In this document: in pieces, positions 1-8,101 of the stretch | Layout of the letters: every line of letters begins with the position of its first letter | How positions within the stretch are numbered: position 1 is the stretch's first letter | Assembly: GCA_016714365.1 (NCBI GenBank) | Contig: JADJNH010000005.1 | Coordinates: forward strand, 2,952,501-3,016,500 | DNA from: Candidatus Vicinibacter affinis | Lineage (GTDB): Bacteria > Bacteroidota > Bacteroidia > Chitinophagales > Saprospiraceae | Direction of reading: 5' to 3' | DNA length: 64,000 nt | Notes under the pieces: model-generated | What the model was told of the DNA's origin: nothing | Databases searched by the model: none | Seen by the model: the letters and a program-made list of their open reading frames with translations, nothing else | Position numbers and translations under genes: made by a program

Positions 1-49
1 TAAAAGGAAGAAAATGCAATAAGTCTTTTAATTTATTTAATTAAATTTT

Positions 50-799
50 ATGAGTAAAATAATTCTAAGTAAAATTTCTACTGACGCCCCTGCCAAGGCG
101 GAAAAAGAAAAATTAGTAAAAGAAACTCAAAAACTTGCCAAGCAAATTGGAGAATTTGCTGACAAATTTTATGCAGAAAAAAAGCATAGTTTGCTAGTGG
201 TTCTGCAAGGGATGGATGCAAGTGGAAAGGATGGGGTTGCAAAAAGTGTATTTACCTATTGTGCCCCTTTAGTGGTTGATGCTCATCCTTTTAAAAAACC
301 ATCAGAAGAAGAAATGCAGCACGATTTTCTTTGGAGGGTTCACAAGTTTGTCCCTGCAAAAGGTCAGATTAAAATATTTATAAGATCCCATTACGAAGAC
401 ATTTTAATCCAAAGAGTTCATAATTGGATAAATGACGATCGTGCCCACATGAGACTGGAGGCCATTAACAACTTCGAAAAAATACTACAAGAAGATAACA
501 ACACGACCATATTGAAATTTTATCTGCATCTATCTCATAAAAAACAACTAGAAAAAATAGAAGAAAGAAGAACTGCCATCGATAAACAATGGAAATACAA
601 TCCTCAGGACTTTGAGGAAAGCAAGTTATGGGATAAATATATGAGATATTATGAATCAGCCATCAACGGCAGTGAAGTTCCCTGGATAATAGTACCTTCA
701 GACCAAAGATGGTATCGCAATTATTTTGTAGCAAAAAAAGTTTTCGATACTTTGAAAAATTTGAATCCCGAATACCCAAGGATAGATAGTATAAAATGA
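50..799 (+). CDS. PPK2-family polyphosphate:nucleotide phosphotransferase
   Basis: Predicted cytoplasmic kinase that moves phosphate between polyphosphate and a nucleotide. The Walker A motif GMDASGKDG is at residues 54-62, followed by the PPK2 segment around FLWRVHKFVPAKGQI and the HYEDILIQRVH helix near residue 115. At 249 residues it has the length of a single-domain PPK2. Its stop overlaps the start of the next gene (ATGA), so the two are probably co-transcribed. The subclass (ADP- or AMP-preferring) cannot be set from sequence alone. Family assignment is secure; direction and substrate are inferred. Confidence 0.9.
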   Translation: MSKIILSKISTDAPAKAEKEKLVKETQKLAKQIGEFADKFYAEKKHSLLVVLQGMDASGKDGVAKSVFTYCAPLVVDAHPFKKPSEEEMQHDFLWRVHKFVPAKGQIKIFIRSHYEDILIQRVHNWINDDRAHMRLEAINNFEKILQEDNNTTILKFYLHLSHKKQLEKIEERRTAIDKQWKYNPQDFEESKLWDKYMRYYESAINGSEVPWIIVPSDQRWYRNYFVAKKVFDTLKNLNPEYPRIDSIK

Positions 800-1194
800 G
801 AATAGATAAATGGCTTTGGGCTGTCCGTTTTTACAAATCCAGAACATTAGCAGCTTTGTCATGCAAATCTTCAAAGGTTAAAATAAATGGGCATGAGGCT
901 AAGTCTTCAAGTTCAATAAAAATCGGTGATATTATAGAAATTAAAAAGAATGGGTTTTTTCTAAAGTACCAAGCTTTAGGTTTACCCGAAAAGAGAACAA
1001 GCGCTCCCCTTGCCAGTCTCGCCTTTTCAAACCTGACTCCACCAGAGGAATTAAATAAATATAATGAAGCTTACCGCGAATCATCCTATTTTGTTGTGAG
1101 AGAAAAAGGTGCAGGACGTCCAACTAAAAAAGAAAGGCGTGAAATAGAATTGCATCATTTAGAATCAAACGAATGGCCGGATTTTGAAGACTAA
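796..1194 (+). CDS. S4-domain RNA-binding protein, Hsp15-like
   Basis: Small basic protein with an N-terminal S4 RNA-binding domain (residues 1-60, beginning MRIDKWLWAVRFYKSR). This opening is typical of the Hsp15/HslR heat-shock family, which binds stalled 50S subunits with attached nascent chain. The C-terminal tail is highly charged (GAGRPTKKERREIE), as in family members. The ATG overlaps the stop of the upstream PPK2 gene by 4 nt, indicating translational coupling. The ribosome-recycling role is known for E. coli Hsp15 and only inferred here. Confidence 0.85.
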   Translation: MRIDKWLWAVRFYKSRTLAALSCKSSKVKINGHEAKSSSSIKIGDIIEIKKNGFFLKYQALGLPEKRTSAPLASLAFSNLTPPEELNKYNEAYRESSYFVVREKGAGRPTKKERREIELHHLESNEWPDFED

Positions 1195-1219
1195 TGAATA
1201 AATTTTAATAAAAAGATAT

Positions 1220-1227
1220 TACCTTTG
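1220..1227 (+). promoter_or_regulatory. Bacteroidota -7 promoter element upstream of tRNA-Ala
   Basis: TACCTTTG matches the Bacteroidota -7 consensus TAnnTTTG exactly and lies 57 nt before the tRNA. The same octamer stands before the other tRNA gene in this window. No convincing -33 TTTG is seen at the usual 19-21 nt spacing. Confidence 0.55.
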
Positions 1228-1283
1228 CGTTAAGTTGCTAAAATCCCTTAAAGTTAGGGAGTTTTCACTATAAAATTAGTCTT

Positions 1284-1357
<74 letters not shown>

Positions 1358-1420
1358 CTTTTTTTTTAACTAAGGGAACCTTTTGATACATTATTTTGAT
1401 TTAATAATAAATGAGAAATT

Positions 1421-2080
1421 ATGCTAAGATTATTTTTCTTAATATCTTCCCTATTAATTTTCTTTGTTTTAACCAATCACTCAATAACTCCTCATACCAA
1501 AGTATGCCATATTACAGATGAAGACAATTTAGTAAATCTGTACCAAAAGTGCGAATTAAGTGGGATGTTAAGTTTTGATGTGTTTTCAAAAGCAGTTGCC
1601 GGTATCCAAAAATTCCATCCTAAAAAGAAAATTATTTCAATTTGTGACTTCACCCTACCCTCTTTCAAAGAGCGTTTTTTTGTAATTGATTTGGAAAAGG
1701 CAAAATTAGTAACTACAAGCTTAGTTGCCCATGGAAAAAATTCAGGGCTTATAATGGCAAATTCATTTTCAAATAAGCCAAATTCTTTGCAATCCAGTTT
1801 AGGGTTTTATATTGTTGGACAAAAAATTATTAGCCCCAAGCATGGGGACGCTTTATTACTGGAAGGATTAGAAAAAGGTGTTAATGATCAAGCCAGGAAT
1901 AGAGAAATTATAATTCATGCTGCTGATTATGTAAGTAAAGATTTTATTGAAAGAAATGGTAAATTGGGAAGGAGTTTTGGTTGTCCAGCATTACCTGAGG
2001 CAATTTTAAACTCAATTTTACCTACCATCAGAAATGGCAGTTTGCTTTATATTCATGGTCAACAGAATCCAAAATCCTAA
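1421..2080 (+). CDS. Murein L,D-transpeptidase catalytic domain protein (YkuD_2 type)
   Basis: Secreted protein with an N-terminal hydrophobic segment (residues 3-18) and a compact L,D-transpeptidase-like domain. The catalytic signature is IIIHAADY (His166) followed by GRSFGCPALP (Cys188), the arrangement of the YkuD_2 family, which is likely to act on peptidoglycan cross-links or anchored ligands. It is followed directly by a second, unrelated-looking L,D-transpeptidase, so two cell-wall cross-linking enzymes sit side by side. The exact substrate is unknown. Confidence 0.85.
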   Translation: MLRLFFLISSLLIFFVLTNHSITPHTKVCHITDEDNLVNLYQKCELSGMLSFDVFSKAVAGIQKFHPKKKIISICDFTLPSFKERFFVIDLEKAKLVTTSLVAHGKNSGLIMANSFSNKPNSLQSSLGFYIVGQKIISPKHGDALLLEGLEKGVNDQARNREIIIHAADYVSKDFIERNGKLGRSFGCPALPEAILNSILPTIRNGSLLYIHGQQNPKS

Positions 2081-2145
2081 TGCCTGTCTCATTATAGGAT
2101 TGGATAGTCACCTATCCAAGGCTGACAAAAAAATGCTTGTCGGGA

Positions 2146-3807
2146 ATGATCTCTAAACAAGCTTTTCTCTATTTAATATTAGTATTGCTAGGTAGCCAGT
2201 TTCTCTTCAGCACTTCCTGTGGCCAACAAAAAGGGAGTGTCAGTCTGCTTATTCAAGACACCACCATTTACTCTCGGACCAATTTTACAAATTTAACACT
2301 TGATCAAGTAAAATTTGCTGAACAATTAGACAGTGCCTTTCTAGATTCGAATATTTGTAAAGAAATTATATCATTTTATGATAGGAGAAATAACCAGCTT
2401 GCCTGGTTTACTGAAAATGGAATTTCAGAAGCTGCTTTTAATTTTAGAAGCCTGGTAGATTTGTTCAAACTTCAATTTGGTGACAGTACCATAAAGTTGG
2501 ATTTATTAGATCAAGTTTATGAAAAATTAAGCCTTGATTCTAATTACTTTTTCAAACATCCCGACGAGATTAATCATGTCGAATTTTTTCTTACCAAATC
2601 ATTTTTCGAATATGCACATAAAGTATATTTTGGAATAAATAAAAGCCCAAAGGATCTTGAATGGTACATACCCAGAAAGAAGAAAAACTATGGCCAATTG
2701 TTAGAGAGCATTGTTAAAAAAGACAAGGATTTTTCAAAATACGAACCAATAAATCCATTTTATCAGGACCTCAAAGCAAAACTAATTTATTTAAATTCAG
2801 TTTTTTTACAACTTGAAGAACTTAACAAGGAAATCCAAACACTGCAATTTTATAATCTGACTGTAGACTCCATCCCCGAAACAATTGTTAAATATTTAAA
2901 ATTATTAGGAGATTATTCTTTTAACAAATATGACTGTCCCTTATTTCAAACTTCCATTCAAAATTATCAAAGAAGGCATGGAATAAATACATCAGGTCAG
3001 CTGGACAGTTTTACTATGGCATTGTTAAAGATTCCTCCCGACCAAATATTAAAAAAAATAATTGTTAACATGGAGCGTTTGAGATGGCTATCTGACACTA
3101 TTCCCGATCGTCTCATCTTGGTCAATATCCCAGACTACAAATTATTCGTCTTTGACTCTTCCAAATACCAATGGGAAATGAATGTTGTAGTTGGCAAAAA
3201 CATTCATGCCACAAACATTTTTGCCGGAAATATGCAATACATCGTATTTAATCCCTATTGGGTTGTACCTACAAGCATTATAAAAAATGAAATTCTTCCA
3301 TCTCTCAAAAAAGATCTGAATTACATCAGCCGAAATGAAATGGAGGTATTGCAAGGAGATAAAATAATAAATGCAAATCGAATTAATTGGAGCAGGTACA
3401 AGGATAGGACTCCATTTACTATTCGCCAAAAACCCGGTTCGAAAAATGCATTGGGAAAAATCAAATTTATATTCCCCAACAATTTCAATATTTACCTTCA
3501 TGATACCCCTGCGAAGTCGCTGTTCAAAGAGCAAAGAAGAGGATTTAGTCATGGATGTATAAGATTAGAAGAGCCCTTTAAACTCGCAGAATACTTATTA
3601 AGTTACAATCGAAATTATACTTCCAATGAGATAAAAAAGCTTTATGCCTCATCTAAAGAAACATGGGTCGTACTTCCAAAGCCAATCCCAGTGCTAATCT
3701 GTTATTTTACATCTTGGGTTGACATCAATGGAAACCTTAATTTTAGAGAAGATATTTATAATCACGATTTAAAGTTGGAGCATGAAATCTTTGGTGAAAC
3801 AAGATAA
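2146..3807 (+). CDS. L,D-transpeptidase, YcbB/LdtD-like lipoprotein
   Basis: Predicted periplasmic enzyme making 3-3 peptidoglycan cross-links. An N-terminal hydrophobic segment ends in a lipobox-like FSTSC, so a lipoprotein is likely. A large helical scaffold region precedes a peptidoglycan-binding-like segment (around FQTSIQNYQRRHGI) and a YkuD catalytic domain with YLHDTP and the motif SHGCIRLEEP (catalytic Cys about residue 471). The ATG at 2146 was chosen over an in-frame TTG 9 nt upstream because it gives a cleaner signal peptide. The domain order matches LdtD/YcbB, including the long insertion before the catalytic domain. Confidence 0.88.
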   Translation: MISKQAFLYLILVLLGSQFLFSTSCGQQKGSVSLLIQDTTIYSRTNFTNLTLDQVKFAEQLDSAFLDSNICKEIISFYDRRNNQLAWFTENGISEAAFNFRSLVDLFKLQFGDSTIKLDLLDQVYEKLSLDSNYFFKHPDEINHVEFFLTKSFFEYAHKVYFGINKSPKDLEWYIPRKKKNYGQLLESIVKKDKDFSKYEPINPFYQDLKAKLIYLNSVFLQLEELNKEIQTLQFYNLTVDSIPETIVKYLKLLGDYSFNKYDCPLFQTSIQNYQRRHGINTSGQLDSFTMALLKIPPDQILKKIIVNMERLRWLSDTIPDRLILVNIPDYKLFVFDSSKYQWEMNVVVGKNIHATNIFAGNMQYIVFNPYWVVPTSIIKNEILPSLKKDLNYISRNEMEVLQGDKIINANRINWSRYKDRTPFTIRQKPGSKNALGKIKFIFPNNFNIYLHDTPAKSLFKEQRRGFSHGCIRLEEPFKLAEYLLSYNRNYTSNEIKKLYASSKETWVVLPKPIPVLICYFTSWVDINGNLNFREDIYNHDLKLEHEIFGETR

Positions 3808-4024
3808 ATTTGTACCCAAGATCTAATTTTCCACAAACGATTCTAATCAAAAAAATGTAATATAACCAATTTGGATTAGCCTAATTGAAGATTTAGCAAA
3901 AAACGATTACGATTAAGTTGCTAAGTCTAGGTTTTTGTATCAATTTACTAAATATTGAATTTTAAGGAACTATTTTTTCTTGATATATGTTGTAGTAGCA
4001 TTATTTCACAATTAAATTTGTTTT

Positions 4025-4405
4025 ATGAGTTTACAAGATAAGTATAAGTCAGTTTTGGATCTTGGTACAGAATTAGGAATTAAGGACGGATTTGTTCAAG
4101 AGGAAAATGGCGTGTTAAAAATGGGAGGAGTTGCTGCTACCCAATACCAAAAAGATCAAATTTGGGATAAAATAAAGTCTATCGGTGGCGAAAATCCCGG
4201 TGATTTAGTCGCTGACATCAAAGTCAGTGATACCTCATATTATACCAAGCATACTGTTGCAAAAGGAGAAAGTTTGAGTTTGATTGCCAAAAAATACTTC
4301 AAAGATCCTATGAAATACAAGGCTATTTTTGAGGCGAATACAAATATTTTAAAAGATCCAGATTTAATACATCCAGGTCAGGAATTAGTGATTCCAAACC
4401 TTTAA
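4025..4405 (+). CDS. LysM domain protein, Kbp/YgaU-like
   Basis: Soluble 126-residue protein without a signal peptide. The C-terminal half is one LysM domain (KHTVAKGESLSLIAKKYF to HPGQELVIPNL), and the N-terminal half resembles the shortened BON-like domain of E. coli Kbp (YgaU). Spacing and length agree with Kbp, a cytoplasmic potassium-binding stress protein. The role in this organism is inferred. A strong terminator follows, so it appears to be a single-gene transcript. Confidence 0.8.
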   Translation: MSLQDKYKSVLDLGTELGIKDGFVQEENGVLKMGGVAATQYQKDQIWDKIKSIGGENPGDLVADIKVSDTSYYTKHTVAKGESLSLIAKKYFKDPMKYKAIFEANTNILKDPDLIHPGQELVIPNL

Positions 4406-4421
4406 GATATCTTTGCTTTAT

Positions 4422-4458
4422 GAAAAGGCCTTGGCGTAATTCCAGGGCCTTTTTTTTT
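4422..4458 (+). terminator. Rho-independent terminator after the LysM gene
   Basis: Stem AAAAGGCCTTGG / CCAGGGCCTTTT (one G-T pair) with a short loop, running into a tract of nine T residues. Confidence 0.88.
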
Positions 4459-4521
4459 CAATTACCCAAACCGTAAAACTAATTTGTTCCAATTATCGTT
4501 ATTTGCCTAAAACTAAATTCA

Positions 4522-6309
4522 ATGCTTCGAACTAGGATATTTTTCATAGGCTGTTATTTTTCTACATTAGCCATCCTTTCCTCCCAAAATACCGAAACAA
4601 ATGCAGTCGTAGAAAATTACTCCAAACTTGATCCAGGTGAAGCGGTACGTGCGATCCTAATTGATAAACAGAATTATAAATGGCTTGGCACAGACAAAGG
4701 GTTATACCGACTCATCAGCATGGATTCAGATCCTGAATTAATCAGTGCAGACTCCATTACAGGATTAACCGAGGATAAGAAGGAAATGGTTTGGTATGGC
4801 AATCGATCACAGCAATTGAACACTGAGGATCACAACCAAACCATCACACTGGGTGCCACAAATGCAAAAATAAGCTGCATGACTTACTACAAAGGGGATA
4901 TTTGGGTAGGCACTGACCAAGGTCTATTCAGAGTTTCTGATGATCAGGGTAAAGTATTGCAACATCATAAAACCAGTAACTCCAAACTTAAATCAAATCA
5001 AATAAACATGCTCTTTGCTGATCCAGAAGGGAAACTATGGGTAGGCACCGATAATGGGGTTGTTATTATTGAAAAAAATGATTGGGATGCTTATGAAAAA
5101 GAGCATAAAATAACCGGAGCCGTAGCTACAAAAGAAGGAATTTGGCTCTTGGCAGAAAAGAAAATGTGGTTAATATACAAAGAAGAAGGACGAGACCGGT
5201 GGCAGGATGCTGCTGTAAAAAGAGGTTTAAGTTCAGGGCCCGTTAGAGCTATCGTCGCTGATAGTAAAGGTCAAATTTATGTAGCTTCTGAAATTCTTGT
5301 TAAATTCGATCCCTACACTGATAAAAGTCTTCAAATTGATAAAGATTATGGATTTGTATCCGCTCAAACTCTGTCGTTAGCTTGTGATAAAAATGATGAT
5401 TTATGGGTGGGAACTGCAGACAGAGGCTTATTTAGGATTGATATTATTGAAGGAGAAGTTGAAGAATTGTCGGTAGTTGCCTTTTCCAAGGGAGAAATTA
5501 AATGCCCCGGAGCAAAAACTGCCTCCATAACCGTTATAACACGAGGGGGGAAAACACCTTACAGCTACCAATGGAACGTACCAGAACTTTCAGGGAGTAA
5601 AGCTGATTCAGTAGGAGCCGGGCAGTATTCTGTCACCGTAACAGATGCTGAAGGCGAGGAATTTGTGACAGCTGTACAGATCAAGGAACCTGAATCTATA
5701 TCAGTTGAAATTTTATCAAAACAAAGGGTGTCCGAAATAAACAGAAAGGATGGCAAAGCGAATATAAAGGTTTCAGGAGGCTCTGCTCCATATAGAATTA
5801 TATGGGATAATGGTCGAACCGGCGCATCTGTTACAAATTTATCTGCAGGAAAACACATTGTAAAAATTTATGACCAAAATCAATGTTTCCAATCCGCAAA
5901 CCTTTACATAGAAGCACCAAGGGCAATTCCGGAATTAGAAAGAGAAAAATTAGCTGTAGGCCAAACCTTAAGGATTAATGAACTCTATTTCACAGCTGAT
6001 TCTTCTATAATTTCAAGTGAGTCTTACCCAGTCATTGATGAAATCTTTGAATTCCTTTCTAAAAACAAAGACATTGTAATTGAAATCGGCGGACATACCA
6101 ATGGGATTCCACCACATGAATATTGTGATAAGCTTTCTGCACAAAGAGCAAAAAATGTAGCAAATTACCTTTATGAAAAAGGGATTCCATTTGATCAAAT
6201 ATCCCATAGAGGTTATGGAAAACGTGTACCTATTGCTTCTAATGAAACCTTATCAGGAAGGCAAAAAAACCAACGTGTAGAAATGAAAATTATCAGTTTG
6301 GCCAAATAG
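4522..6309 (+). CDS. Two-component-type propeller / SprB repeat / OmpA-like protein
   Basis: Secreted modular protein of 595 residues. After a signal peptide (about 1-22), residues 40-320 carry propeller repeats with recurring WVGTDQGLF, WVGTDNGV and WVGTADRGLFRI motifs, as in sensor propellers of hybrid two-component systems. Residues about 325-465 hold two SprB-like repeats (GGKTPYSYQW, GGSAPYRIIWDNG). Residues 480-595 form an OmpA C-terminal peptidoglycan-binding domain (IGGHTN, SAQRAKNVANYL, GYGKRVP). No histidine kinase is present, so this is not a sensor kinase. A cell-surface protein anchored to peptidoglycan is the likeliest role. Confidence 0.8.
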   Translation: MLRTRIFFIGCYFSTLAILSSQNTETNAVVENYSKLDPGEAVRAILIDKQNYKWLGTDKGLYRLISMDSDPELISADSITGLTEDKKEMVWYGNRSQQLNTEDHNQTITLGATNAKISCMTYYKGDIWVGTDQGLFRVSDDQGKVLQHHKTSNSKLKSNQINMLFADPEGKLWVGTDNGVVIIEKNDWDAYEKEHKITGAVATKEGIWLLAEKKMWLIYKEEGRDRWQDAAVKRGLSSGPVRAIVADSKGQIYVASEILVKFDPYTDKSLQIDKDYGFVSAQTLSLACDKNDDLWVGTADRGLFRIDIIEGEVEELSVVAFSKGEIKCPGAKTASITVITRGGKTPYSYQWNVPELSGSKADSVGAGQYSVTVTDAEGEEFVTAVQIKEPESISVEILSKQRVSEINRKDGKANIKVSGGSAPYRIIWDNGRTGASVTNLSAGKHIVKIYDQNQCFQSANLYIEAPRAIPELEREKLAVGQTLRINELYFTADSSIISSESYPVIDEIFEFLSKNKDIVIEIGGHTNGIPPHEYCDKLSAQRAKNVANYLYEKGIPFDQISHRGYGKRVPIASNETLSGRQKNQRVEMKIISLAK

Positions 6310-6412
6310 GCTGATTTATTTAATATGATTGAATTGATTCGGATTCAATATATATTACATATTTATATATATTTGTGCTTAATTTGTTATTAATAGAATA
6401 ACCATATCGGAT

Positions 6413-7306
6413 ATGTCAAATTTGAATTTAAATAAATGTCCAATTTGTGGTTCAGATTTGATTACCAAAGGAATAGAACTTAAAGATCATAAAATCTCAC
6501 AAGAATTGTTTCAACTTGCAAGTTGTGATGATTGTGGTCAATTATTTACACAGAACCCCCCGGATGAGTTAAACTCAGGTGCTTATTATAAAAGTGAGCG
6601 ATACATTTCTCACTCCAATTCGACCAAAGGTGTAATCAATTACCTATATCATATCGTAAGAGTTTACATGTTGAGGAAGAAAAGGAAAATAATAGCGGGT
6701 GTCAGCACTTCAAGAAAATTAATAGACATAGGTTGTGGAACAGGATATTTTCTAAATCAAATGCACAGTAATGGATATACGACCAAAGGAGTTGAACGAA
6801 GTCCAGAAGCAAGAAGATTTTGTATTGATAATTTTGGTTTGGATGTTGTATCCCCTGAATATTTGTTTGATGATTTGGTTCAAGAAAAATTTGAACTGGC
6901 GACAATGTGGCATGTATTAGAGCATCTATACGATCCTCATAAATACCTAAAAGCAATTCATAAAATTCTTAAGGATGAATCTTATCTCTTTGTTGCCGTT
7001 CCAAATTACAAATCATATGATGCAGAATATTATCGTCAATTTTGGGCAGGTTATGACGTTCCTAGGCATTTATGGCATTTTGATGCTTCAACTGTTACAA
7101 ATCTAGTAGAAGGCGTCGGTTTTAAATTAGTTTCCTTGCACAGGTTGCCCTTTGATGCCTATTATGTTTCATTATTAAGTGAAAGCTATAAAGGAAACCG
7201 CTTTTTTGTATTCGCAGGTTTGTTAAATGGACTTAAATCACAGATTGTGAGCTTGTTTAACCTCAAAAGGACAAGTTCAATATTATATGTTTTCAAAAAA
7301 ATATAA
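6413..7306 (+). CDS. Class I SAM-dependent methyltransferase with N-terminal zinc ribbon
   Basis: An N-terminal CPICG and CDDCG pair (residues 9-45) suggests a zinc ribbon, followed by a Rossmann methyltransferase domain with the SAM motif LIDIGCGTGYFL near residue 105 and the post-I acidic residue in GVERSPEA. MWHVLEHLYDP is the usual motif 4 of methyltransferase type 11/23 families. The gene overlaps the next, also a methyltransferase, by 20 nt, so the two are co-translated. Such pairs often act on lipids, sugars or small metabolites; the substrate is not known. Confidence 0.8.
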   Translation: MSNLNLNKCPICGSDLITKGIELKDHKISQELFQLASCDDCGQLFTQNPPDELNSGAYYKSERYISHSNSTKGVINYLYHIVRVYMLRKKRKIIAGVSTSRKLIDIGCGTGYFLNQMHSNGYTTKGVERSPEARRFCIDNFGLDVVSPEYLFDDLVQEKFELATMWHVLEHLYDPHKYLKAIHKILKDESYLFVAVPNYKSYDAEYYRQFWAGYDVPRHLWHFDASTVTNLVEGVGFKLVSLHRLPFDAYYVSLLSESYKGNRFFVFAGLLNGLKSQIVSLFNLKRTSSILYVFKKI

Positions 7307-8075
7307 AATGATCGGAACAGCAGAACGCGTATCGAATCAAGACAGAACTGACAATTATGTATATCAACGATGTTTATTTGCCTATCATGAAGCTGTAAAA
7401 AGAATATCTGGCAGAGTACTTGAGATTGGAACCGGAAGCGGCCTGGGAATAGAGTTAATGGCTTCACATTGCAAAGAATTTATAACTGTAGATAAGTATT
7501 CCAACAAAATTGATTTTTCAATTTATCCAAATGTCCAATTTATCCAAATGGAAATTCCTCCATTTGTTGGATTTGAAGATAATTCCTTTGATTTTGTAAT
7601 TTCTTTTCAGGTGATCGAACATTTGGAAAAGGATGCTTTATTCGTAAGTGAAATTCAAAGGGTTCTAAAAAAGGGAGGAAAAGCGATTTTGACCACTCCT
7701 AACCGTATTCAATCATTAAGTCGGAATCCTTGGCATGTAAGGGAATATCTTGGCTCCGAACTAGAACTTCTATTGTTGAATCAGGGTTTCAATTCTGTTG
7801 AAAAGTTGGGAACCTTTGGAAATCAAAAAGTTCAAGAGTATATTGAGACCAACAAAGCTTCTGTCAAAAAGATAACCAAATTCGACATCTTTAATCTTCA
7901 ATATAAACTTCCCAGAAAATTGTTACAGATCCCCTATGATTTTTTCAATAGAATGAATCGCAAAATGATTGCAAAAGGATTCACTGAATTAAGCTCTTCC
8001 ATAAAAGTGGACGACTTCTATGTTGGTGTCCAAAATAACGAAAGTCTGGACCTATTTTTTGTTGCAACTAAATAA
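7287..8075 (+). CDS. Class I SAM-dependent methyltransferase
   Basis: Rossmann methyltransferase of 262 residues with SAM motif VLEIGTGSGLGIEL near residue 47 and FQVIEHLEKD as the acidic/His motif. The start overlaps the upstream methyltransferase; an in-frame ATG at 7308, just past that gene's stop, is an alternative and would shorten the protein by seven residues. Substrate unknown. Transcription probably ends at the palindromic terminator that overlaps its stop codon. Confidence 0.8.
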   Translation: MFSKKYKMIGTAERVSNQDRTDNYVYQRCLFAYHEAVKRISGRVLEIGTGSGLGIELMASHCKEFITVDKYSNKIDFSIYPNVQFIQMEIPPFVGFEDNSFDFVISFQVIEHLEKDALFVSEIQRVLKKGGKAILTTPNRIQSLSRNPWHVREYLGSELELLLLNQGFNSVEKLGTFGNQKVQEYIETNKASVKKITKFDIFNLQYKLPRKLLQIPYDFFNRMNRKMIAKGFTELSSSIKVDDFYVGVQNNESLDLFFVATK

Positions 8076-8096
8076 ACCTTGGATCAAGGTTTATTT
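8070..8096. terminator. Bidirectional terminator between methyltransferase and typA
   Basis: A perfect 12-bp inverted repeat AAATAAACCTTG / CAAGGTTTATTT with a 3-nt loop lies between convergent genes and gives an A/T tail in both directions. It overlaps the upstream stop codon. Confidence 0.75.
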
Positions 8097-8101
8097 GTGA
8101 A

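Noticed and set aside
4013..4020. TAAATTTG as promoter of the LysM gene
   Set aside because: It matches TAnnTTTG but would start transcription past the ATG, so it is likely chance in AT-rich DNA.
6368..6375. TATATTTG as promoter of the first methyltransferase
   Set aside because: The -7 octamer fits but no TTTG or TTG lies at the 19-21 nt spacing; too common in this sequence to call.
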